NCBI GenBank assembly: GCA_021824845.1
Contig: JAKAJY010000066.1
Location: 1-10,599, forward strand
Reading direction: 5' to 3'
DNA length: 10,599 nt
DNA from: an archaeon
GTDB taxonomy: Archaea; Thermoproteota; Nitrososphaeria; Nitrososphaerales; Nitrosopumilaceae
Shown: in pieces, positions 6,053-10,599 of the stretch
How positions within the stretch are numbered: position 1 is the stretch's first letter
Layout of the letters: each line of letters begins with the position of its first letter
Position numbers and translations under genes: made by a program
Notes under the pieces: model-generated
The model's input: the letters and a program-made list of their open reading frames with translations, nothing else
Told to the model about the DNA's origin: nothing
The model's database searches: none

Positions 6053-7297
6053 TTAGGACGATCCTTTTTCTTTTGCAGATATTTTGTCCACTAGCTTCCA
6101 GCCGTACTTGATAAGATACGGTGAGATAAACGTGGTAATTACTGTCATTGTTCCGACCATCGGCAGCACAAAGGAGCTAGTCACTCCAACGTCAGAGCCT
6201 CCCTTTGCAGCAACAAGGGCGAGCTCGCCTCCCGATGAGGACAATCCTATTCCAGACCTAAGGGATGTTGCCTTGTCAAACTTTTGAGCCCGTGCTGCAG
6301 CCCAAACAGTGATAAATTTTGCAAGAAACGACACCACTACCAGAACAACTGCAGGTATGATAAACAGCGGTAATTGTTTGATGTCCATCAACGCACCAAC
6401 TGAAATAAAAAACAAGGCTGCAAACATGTCTCTGATTGGAGTCGACATTATTTTGGTAGCAACTCTCATCTTTGATCCCGCAACAAGAACTCCTGCAAAG
6501 AATGCTCCAGTTGCCACAGAAATATCCAGCTTGAATGCAATGAACGCAAGGCTAAACGCAACACCAAGTGTCGCAATTATTAGCAGCTCATTGTGATTTG
6601 TTCTTCCGACCAAGTCCACGCATCTTGGTACGATTTTGGATCCAATTACGATGGCGCCAACTATGAATACAATCACAAGGCCTATTGAGACGCCTATCTC
6701 AGATACCGAAAGATCCCCTGTTGCAGCAACTGATTGCAATACTGCAAGCAATGATACTATTATGATGTCCTCGATTACGGCAATTCCGACAATCAGATAT
6801 GTTGCTTCGTCTTTTACCATTCCAAGTTCTTCTAGAACTCTCATTATGATCACGGTGCTTGTTACAGAAATTGCAAGTGCCAAAAACAGACTGTCATAAA
6901 ATCCAAAGCCTAGTGCCTGTGATGCCAAGTAGCCGGCCATAAAAGTTCCAGAAGCTTCTGCAACTGCAATGACGGTTGCCTTTTTGCCGATGTTTTTGAG
7001 CTTTTCAAGTGGAAACTCCATTCCAATTACAAACAAGAGCAGAATTATTCCGATTTCTGCAAAGACATGCAATATCTCCACATGTGCTATGAGGCTAAAC
7101 GGCGGCGTGAACGGCCCTATTATCATGCCTGCAATGATGTATGCCATTATCATTGGTTGCTTTAGCTTGTATGAGATCAGCGCCATAACCGATGCAATTA
7201 CCATGATTACAGCAAAATCTTGGATGATAAGCTCAGATGAAGAAGGAGCGGCAGAGATCTTGTCCATAATTATTTTGGAGATCTGAGAAAATTCCAA
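6053..7297 (-). CDS. Kef-type (CPA2 family) cation:proton antiporter, membrane domain only
   Basis: A 414-residue polytopic membrane protein of nearly continuous hydrophobic segments from about residue 27 to 395. CPA2 hallmarks are KQPMIMAYIIAGMIIGP (46-62), the FAEIGIILLLFVIGMEF stretch (79-95), TST at 147-149 in the first broken helix, the ion-site pair Glu176-Asp177 in AVIEDI, and SSSGGELALV (353-362), close to the SQGGEFAFV of KefC. It should exchange K+ or Na+ for H+ across the cell membrane. The pair is Glu-Asp, neither the Asp-Asp of electrogenic NapA/NhaA nor the Gln-Asp of KefC, so ion and stoichiometry are open. The protein ends soon after the last helix and lacks a TrkA-N/RCK domain. 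The start is TTG at 7295-7297 or ATG at 7265-7267 (404 residues); neither has a clear Shine-Dalgarno site. It lies 62 bases after the 50-residue gene on the same strand. Confidence 0.87.
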   Translation of the reverse strand: MEFSQISKIIMDKISAAPSSSELIIQDFAVIMVIASVMALISYKLKQPMIMAYIIAGMIIGPFTPPFSLIAHVEILHVFAEIGIILLLFVIGMEFPLEKLKNIGKKATVIAVAEASGTFMAGYLASQALGFGFYDSLFLALAISVTSTVIIMRVLEELGMVKDEATYLIVGIAVIEDIIIVSLLAVLQSVAATGDLSVSEIGVSIGLVIVFIVGAIVIGSKIVPRCVDLVGRTNHNELLIIATLGVAFSLAFIAFKLDISVATGAFFAGVLVAGSKMRVATKIMSTPIRDMFAALFFISVGALMDIKQLPLFIIPAVVLVVVSFLAKFITVWAAARAQKFDKATSLRSGIGLSSSGGELALVAAKGGSDVGVTSSFVLPMVGTMTVITTFISPYLIKYGWKLVDKISAKEKGSS

Positions 7298-7326
7298 TGC
7301 TACAAAACTGTTCTGCGCTCATGGTT

Positions 7327-7336
7327 GATAAATTTT
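7327..7336 (-). promoter_or_regulatory. Possible TATA box for the antiporter gene
   Basis: The minus strand reads AAAATTTATC here, 30-39 bases before the TTG at 7297 and 60-69 before the ATG at 7267. It would allow a separate promoter for the antiporter, besides read-through from the small genes upstream. The spacing suits a short leader and does not settle the start. Confidence 0.3.
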
Positions 7337-7359
7337 GTATTTACGGCATTTACTACAAA

Positions 7360-7512
7360 TTATTTTTTATCTTGTTGATATTTTTCCGGATCTGCATTAT
7401 CTGCAAGCAGATCAAAATCTTGGGCTTTTCTTCTTTTAAGATGTAGACTAATTCCGCCTGCTGCCATTGCACCCAAGAGTATGATTCCAGTTATGGTCCA
7501 CTCTACATTCAT
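7360..7512 (-). CDS. Small 50-residue single-pass membrane protein
   Basis: ATG at 7510-7512 and TAA at 7360-7362 give 50 residues beginning MNVEWTITGIILLGAMAAGG. Residues 5-24 form one hydrophobic segment, followed by the positive stretch HLKRRK (24-29) and an acidic, polar tail, so the C-terminus should stay in the cytoplasm. The start overlaps the stop of the preceding 66-residue gene as ATGA, the classic arrangement for coupled translation, which is strong support that both are real. I do not recognise a family. Its position, 62 bases before the antiporter on the same strand, makes a role as a small partner of a membrane protein possible but unproven. Confidence 0.7.
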   Translation of the reverse strand: MNVEWTITGIILLGAMAAGGISLHLKRRKAQDFDLLADNADPEKYQQDKK

Positions 7513-7709
7513 AGTGATTTGAACTTCTTCATTGCCTCTTTTGCCAGCTTTTCGAGGTCAATATTGGTAGTTTTTGTAGGATCAGCTGACGCCAAGGCGT
7601 TGTTATAGTCGTCCTTTGTTGTATTTAGCTTCTTTTTTTCTTCTGGCATGATATGGAATGATTCCAGAATTAGATAAGTCTGATCTAGAGTTCCTTTTTC
7701 ATCAAACAA
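7509..7709 (-). CDS. Small 66-residue soluble helical protein, unknown function
   Basis: A charged, probably helical protein with no hydrophobic segment and no cysteines. Its middle (MPEEKKKLNTTKDDYNNALA, residues 21-40) and end (IDLEKLAKEAMKKFKSL, 50-66) look like two amphipathic helices. The longest version starts at TTG 7707-7709, overlapping the end of the GNAT gene by 25 bases, with an in-frame stop a few codons upstream. A shorter version of 46 residues would start at ATG 7647-7649. The end is firm: its TGA (7509-7511) overlaps the ATG of the next gene. The chain of overlaps points to one transcript with the acetyltransferase. No family recognised. Confidence 0.6.
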   Translation of the reverse strand: MFDEKGTLDQTYLILESFHIMPEEKKKLNTTKDDYNNALASADPTKTTNIDLEKLAKEAMKKFKSL

Positions 7710-8482
7710 AACAGCATTCTTCTGTCAAGGCCCTTCATGGCAAGGTTGATCTTGTGCTGCACCAAAAGCTGGATTCTGCCTGATTTTTCTTCAAATCCCT
7801 TGTTTTGTAGAAACTGCAAAATTGATTTGATTCCATCTTTACTTCCATTAACGTAGCCAAGCTGCATCACGTCATCGTCTAGTCTTGAGCTCTTGTTCCA
7901 GATTCCCATTGCGAGAATTTTTTTATTTCTGGAATATGTGATGATGTGGCCAATCCTTGCCAGTTTTGATAGAGTTGATTTTGTCAATGGCAGCCAGTTC
8001 CAAGATTCTGAATATGTATCGGATTGAATTAGGTGTTCAAGGTTTTTTGTGGATTTTGCTAGCTTGGCCGTTGTTCGTTGCTTTTTTGGTGAGAGGTTGT
8101 AGAGCCACCACTTGTCCTCCAAAACATAGCCAAGAGATCTTGCCATTTTTAGCGACCTTTTGTTATTATCAGCAATAATCATTCGGCAAAACCCAAGCTT
8201 CTTTTTTCTGGCAATATTCTCAGCTTCCACAATCAGCTTGCTGGCATAACCTTTTCTTCTGGAATCTGGATGGATACGAATTCCCTCAATCCAAACTTGG
8301 TTTGGCGATATTGCTGCATTGCAAATGCCAACTGTTTTGCCTTTTTCCTCAACAGCTAGTAGGTTTTTTTCTGCAAGCCACTTGTCCCAGACCCGATCAA
8401 TGTAGTCACCCCATCGAAACGTATTCTTGCAAAATGGCAGAATCTGATCCTTGTCAACCTTTTTTGCGTGCCTAATCTTCAA
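7685..8482 (-). CDS. GNAT-family N-acetyltransferase with a second GNAT-like C-terminal half
   Basis: A 265-residue protein. Residues 1-130 are a clear GNAT domain. It has an N-terminal strand MKIRHAKKVDKDQI, then IEGIRIHPDSRRKGYASKL at 65-83 containing the acetyl-CoA pyrophosphate-binding R-x-x-G-x-A type loop (RRKGYA), and NKRSLKMARSLGYVLE at 107-122, typical of motif B. It would transfer an acetyl group from acetyl-CoA to an amine of a protein or small molecule; the substrate is unknown. Residues 145-265 look like a degenerate second GNAT fold (LARIGHIITYSRNKKILAMG, then a strand and helix ending with KINLAMKGLDRRM) without a clear acetyl-CoA loop. The start is TTG at 8480-8482: the first strand of the fold begins there and no ATG occurs for about a hundred residues. 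It sits 31 bases after the lysine-rich protein gene and overlaps the 66-residue gene. Confidence 0.82.
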   Translation of the reverse strand: MKIRHAKKVDKDQILPFCKNTFRWGDYIDRVWDKWLAEKNLLAVEEKGKTVGICNAAISPNQVWIEGIRIHPDSRRKGYASKLIVEAENIARKKKLGFCRMIIADNNKRSLKMARSLGYVLEDKWWLYNLSPKKQRTTAKLAKSTKNLEHLIQSDTYSESWNWLPLTKSTLSKLARIGHIITYSRNKKILAMGIWNKSSRLDDDVMQLGYVNGSKDGIKSILQFLQNKGFEEKSGRIQLLVQHKINLAMKGLDRRMLFCLMKKEL

Positions 8483-8502
8483 TGTGATTTGTTAGGAATG
8501 AT

Positions 8503-8510
8503 GATTATTT
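8503..8510 (-). promoter_or_regulatory. Possible TATA box of the acetyltransferase gene
   Basis: The minus strand reads AAATAATC, 21-28 bases before the TTG at 8480-8482, the spacing expected for a leaderless mRNA. It lies in the 31-base gap after the lysine-rich protein gene and partly borders its stop codon, so the acetyltransferase may have its own promoter as well as read-through. Confidence 0.35.
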
Positions 8511-8513
8511 TTC

Positions 8514-8867
8514 TTATTTGATGTTACCAATCGAGTTTTTTGCAGTATCATGTTTTGTTTTTGATTTGGATTGTGGTTTGATTTCTTTGGTTTTCTTTGT
8601 ATCTTTTGGTATCACTTTTTTCTCTACTTTCTTTTTGAGATCCTTGATGGTCTTCTTTTTTACATCTTTGTCCGCTTTCTTTTTTGGCTCTGGTTTCTTT
8701 GTACTCTTCTTTTTAATTTCCTTCTTTTTGTCGCCTGGTTTGGTATCACCAGAATCAAGCGTCATGGACTCGAATAGTTTGATTGTAAGATTTTTTGCAA
8801 ATGCATCATGAGGAACAAAAATTGTGCAAATCATCACACCACACAGAATGATCAGGAGCTTGTTCAA
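8514..8867 (-). CDS. Exported lysine-rich protein, unknown function
   Basis: A 117-residue protein with a Sec-type signal peptide: NK at the N-terminus, a hydrophobic core (residues 4-18), and an Ala-rich end HDAFA with likely cleavage after Ala24. The mature part has 34 lysines among 93 residues, in repeated clusters such as KKKEIKKK, PEPKKKADKDVKKK and DLKKKVEKK, mixed with Asp, Glu, Thr and Pro. It is predicted to be disordered or helical, strongly basic, and released outside the membrane or bound to the cell surface. No domain recognised. The start is TTG at 8865-8867: an in-frame TGA lies two codons upstream, and the only nearby ATG (residue 12) would cut the signal peptide in half. The low-complexity sequence also yields a long open frame on the opposite strand that I regard as a by-product. 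The gene is divergent from the exported TPR protein at 9036. Confidence 0.72.
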   Translation of the reverse strand: MNKLLIILCGVMICTIFVPHDAFAKNLTIKLFESMTLDSGDTKPGDKKKEIKKKSTKKPEPKKKADKDVKKKTIKDLKKKVEKKVIPKDTKKTKEIKPQSKSKTKHDTAKNSIGNIK

Positions 8868-9035
8868 GAATCATCAATTGTATTTTCTGTACAATAAGGA
8901 TTATGATTCATAATAAGAGATGCCTGACTATCGATACTGCCCACTATGGAAATGATCATGGTTTGGTAGCATAAAAGATTCTAGTATAATTTCTACTAAT
9001 TCGTTAAATACAAAATAAGCACGCGCAGCTATGAA
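8868..9035. promoter_or_regulatory. Divergent promoter region between two exported-protein genes
   Basis: 168 AT-rich bases between the start codons of the lysine-rich protein and the TPR protein. For the rightward gene there are two TATA-like boxes, AGTATAAT at 8983-8990 and TTAAATAC at 9004-9011. A small dyad TAGTA/TACTA (8982-8986 and 8994-8998) overlaps the first box. For the leftward gene the minus strand has TCCTTATTGTAC at 8891-8902, at about the right distance from 8867. No RNA gene or convincing ORF was found. Confidence 0.55.
9004..9011 (+). promoter_or_regulatory. TATA box of the exported TPR protein gene
   Basis: TTAAATAC is centred about 28 bases before the TTG start at 9036, the distance expected for transcription beginning at or a few bases before that codon. 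There is no Shine-Dalgarno-like sequence between box and start, so a leaderless or near-leaderless mRNA is likely. Confidence 0.5.
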
Positions 9036-10550
9036 TTGAGCATCAAAAGGGAGACGTTGCTCATCGGAATGTTGTGCCTATTTGGAATAATCCCCGCCTT
9101 TGCAGAATCAGACTGGTTACTAGTCCAGACAGACAAGACACAGTACCATACTGGAGAAGACATGGAGATTACAGGATTTGTCCTAGATAGAACAATGCCG
9201 CAGATTGCGGTTCAGATCTATGATCCAGATGGGGAGATTCTCGGAGCACATGGTGTAGAACTGGAACTAGATGATACTTTTTCAAAAATAATAGCGCTGG
9301 ATTCACCATTTTATGACAAATCGGGCTTGTATGTAATAGAGTTTGATTACGGTCCAGAGACGGATGAGCTGTTCTTTGAGGTAAGTGGTGCGCCAACAGA
9401 AGAGCCAGAGCCAATACCGTTGGCGCCAGAAGTATTACTGATAACCACTGACAAGACCACATATTCTGATAATGAATTCATAACAATTTCCGGCCTTGTC
9501 TCCGATGTAGGCGATCCTACAATACTGGTTGGGATTTTTGATCCAAACGACTTCCCTGCAGGATTTTACACGCCTCCAGTCAACTCGGATCTCGAGTTTT
9601 CAGTCTCGTTTTTGGCAAAAAGCGGAGTCAATTTCAAAAAAACAGGAACATACACCATCAAGGCGCATTACGGCCAATCAAAGCAGACTGCAACCTTTAG
9701 CTTTGCAGACGAACCACAAACAAACAACACTCCAGTCATTCCTCCCCCTCCGCAAATAGTTCTAAATCCAACTCCCACTCCAATGCCAATTCCATCAAAT
9801 CCAAATCCCACTCCACCAATCCCAACAAATCCCACACCAGCTTCTGCACCAACCCCAATACAGACTCCAAAACCAATTACTCCAAAGGTCGAAGCTTCGC
9901 CAAAACCAATAGTACAAAACACCCCTCAAACCCCAGAGCCAGACAATTCAGAGTTGTCCCCAGAGGAAAAAGAAATAGGCCAAATTCTAAACCAGATAAA
10001 CCGAGAATGCGACAATTCCCATTACACAGATTCCATCATTTATGGGGAGGGGATGGGCCCAGCTCTTATGAGATTGTGCAACTATGAGCAGGCAGTATCA
10101 TATTTTGATAAATCATTAATCAAAAACCCAAACAGTCCAGAGATTCTCACAAACAAGGGCTCGGCCTTGGGCAAGCTAGGACAGTTCGATCTTGCACTAG
10201 AACACTATAATCTGGCATTAAAGATAGACCCAAAATTCATCCCAGCGCTAAATAACAAGGCAAATGCGCTGGCAGAAACCGGTGATCTGGAACAAGCTAT
10301 TGCACTATACCACAAAATACTTGATGAGGACTCATCATATGCAATAGCCAGTGGAAATCTGCAAAAAGCAAACGAGGAAGCAATTCAATATGCAAAGATG
10401 CAGGTAAAACAGGAATCGGTTTCCATCAACTTGGATGATTCGATTCCAAAAATAGAATCACCTAGAGTAAACCATGAAACTCCAAAACCAAAAAACGTAG
10501 TTGAGCAGATTGGAAGTTTTTTTGCTGGAATCTTTGGTTTTTTAAAATAA
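9036..10550 (+). CDS. Exported protein with two Ig-like domains, proline-rich linker and TPRs
   Basis: A 504-residue protein in four parts. Residues 1-23 are a Sec signal peptide (SIKRE basic end, hydrophobic core, AFA cleavage site). Two similar beta-rich domains follow at about 27-117 and 133-223; each opens with TDKT-x-Y...I-x-G and contains an I-x-D-P-(D/N) turn, resembling the MG2/Ig-like modules of alpha-2-macroglobulin-type and archaeal surface proteins. A Pro/Thr/Asn-rich linker spans 232-302. About three tetratricopeptide repeats lie at 333-436, including SALGKLGQFDLALEHYNLAL and ANALAETGDLEQAIALYHKI. The C-terminus ends in a short hydrophobic helix, IGSFFAGIFGFLK. The protein should sit outside the membrane or on the S-layer and act as a scaffold through its TPRs; binding partners are unknown. 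Cys325 and Cys348 could form a disulfide. The start is TTG at 9036-9038; the ATG at residue 12 would remove the basic end of the signal peptide. Confidence 0.8.
   Translation: MSIKRETLLIGMLCLFGIIPAFAESDWLLVQTDKTQYHTGEDMEITGFVLDRTMPQIAVQIYDPDGEILGAHGVELELDDTFSKIIALDSPFYDKSGLYVIEFDYGPETDELFFEVSGAPTEEPEPIPLAPEVLLITTDKTTYSDNEFITISGLVSDVGDPTILVGIFDPNDFPAGFYTPPVNSDLEFSVSFLAKSGVNFKKTGTYTIKAHYGQSKQTATFSFADEPQTNNTPVIPPPPQIVLNPTPTPMPIPSNPNPTPPIPTNPTPASAPTPIQTPKPITPKVEASPKPIVQNTPQTPEPDNSELSPEEKEIGQILNQINRECDNSHYTDSIIYGEGMGPALMRLCNYEQAVSYFDKSLIKNPNSPEILTNKGSALGKLGQFDLALEHYNLALKIDPKFIPALNNKANALAETGDLEQAIALYHKILDEDSSYAIASGNLQKANEEAIQYAKMQVKQESVSINLDDSIPKIESPRVNHETPKPKNVVEQIGSFFAGIFGFLK
9114..9704 (+). repeat. 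Two tandem Ig-like domain repeats inside the exported TPR protein
   Basis: Bases 9114-9386 (residues 27-117) and 9432-9704 (residues 133-223) encode two related domains. Shared positions are LLVQTDKTQY / LLITTDKTTY, EITGFVLD / TISGLVSD, VQIYDPDG / VGIFDPND, and SGLYVIEFDYG / TGTYTIKAHYG. The match is at protein level only, so the duplication is old. Confidence 0.7.
9729..9941 (+). repeat. Low-complexity proline-rich linker
   Basis: This segment encodes residues 232-302 of the exported TPR protein, rich in NPTP, PTPI and PKP units built largely from CCA, CCC and ACT codons. It separates the Ig-like pair from the TPRs, probably as an extended spacer. It also creates a Gly/Val-rich open frame on the opposite strand (9668-9922) that has no independent support. 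Confidence 0.75.
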
Positions 10551-10566
10551 CATAAATTAATCAAGT

Positions 10567-10599
10567 ATGTTTGTGCGCAAAAAACTGTGTGTTCATTTT
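10567..10599 (+). CDS. Possible start of the next gene, cut by the window end
   Basis: An ATG at 10567-10569 opens a frame MFVRKKLCVHF that runs to the window edge. A TATA-like TTTTAAAATAAC at 10537-10548 lies 19-30 bases before it, fitting a leaderless start. With 11 codons visible, the product cannot be named; the basic beginning would suit a signal peptide or membrane protein. Confidence 0.25.
   Translation, partial: MFVRKKLCVHF

Noticed and set aside
6084..7286. Several open frames on the plus strand opposite the antiporter gene (up to 105 residues)
   Set aside because: They are antisense to a well-supported membrane protein, rich in Ile/Thr/Ser as expected from reverse reading of hydrophobic codons, and have no domain, promoter or spacing support.
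8518..8811. Phe-rich 97-residue frame on the plus strand opposite the lysine-rich protein
   Set aside because: AAG/AAA lysine codons read in reverse give Phe and Leu. The minus strand has a proper signal peptide, so the Phe-rich frame is a by-product.
8921..8956. 11-codon frame starting ATGCCTGAC in the divergent promoter region
   Set aside because: Very short, with no promoter or start context at a useful distance, and no recognisable product.
9668..9922. Gly/Val-rich 84-residue frame on the minus strand
   Set aside because: It is the reverse of the proline-rich linker; proline codons CCA/CCC read backwards give Gly codons.
1..10599. CRISPR arrays, insertion sequences or integrase attachment sites
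   Set aside because: No regularly spaced direct repeats, transposase or integrase gene, or terminal inverted repeats were seen, including at the edges of the AT-rich R-M cassette.

Overview
The window looks like a chromosome segment of an ammonia-oxidising archaeon of the Nitrososphaerota (Thaumarchaeota), probably close to Nitrosopumilales such as Nitrosopumilus, Nitrosarchaeum or Nitrosotenuis. This is inferred from gene style, not from a marker gene. The clues are moderate-to-low GC, tight gene packing with short intergenic gaps, TATA-like boxes about 20-30 bases ahead of starts without Shine-Dalgarno sites, heavy use of TTG starts, an XPD/DinG helicase with an Fe-S-type cysteine set, a small thaumarchaeal-looking zinc-finger protein, and an exported Ig-like/proline-rich/TPR protein.

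Layout. Positions 2-316 (+) hold the C-terminal end of CoaBC (coenzyme A synthesis), facing a convergent aldehyde dehydrogenase of the 1-pyrroline-5-carboxylate dehydrogenase type (322-1920, -). Next on the minus strand is an AT-rich restriction-modification cassette: a HaeIII-family-like endonuclease (1985-2935) overlapping by 35 bases the end of a D12-class adenine methyltransferase (2901-3728). The cassette has its own upstream region with a palindrome, a TATA-like box and a strong ribosome binding site. A T-rich terminator separates it from a 42-residue zinc-finger gene (3895-4023, -). Divergent from that is an XPD/DinG-type helicase (4138-6033, +) that carries an extra Cys/His-rich insert.

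From 8867 down to 6053 the minus strand holds five closely packed genes. They are an exported lysine-rich protein, a GNAT acetyltransferase with a second GNAT-like half, two tiny genes (66 and 50 residues) linked by overlaps, and a Kef/CPA2-type cation:proton antiporter without a regulatory RCK domain. A 168-base divergent promoter region then leads to a 504-residue exported protein (9036-10550, +) with two Ig-like domains, a proline-rich linker and TPRs. A possible next gene begins at 10567.

Functionally, housekeeping metabolism (CoA, amino-acid oxidation), DNA repair or remodelling (helicase), ion homeostasis (antiporter) and envelope proteins flank what looks like a horizontally acquired defence cassette. 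The most noteworthy items are that cassette, the helicase's second metal-binding-like cluster, the run of TTG starts with putative leaderless promoters, and the small overlooked genes at 3895-4023 and 7360-7512.
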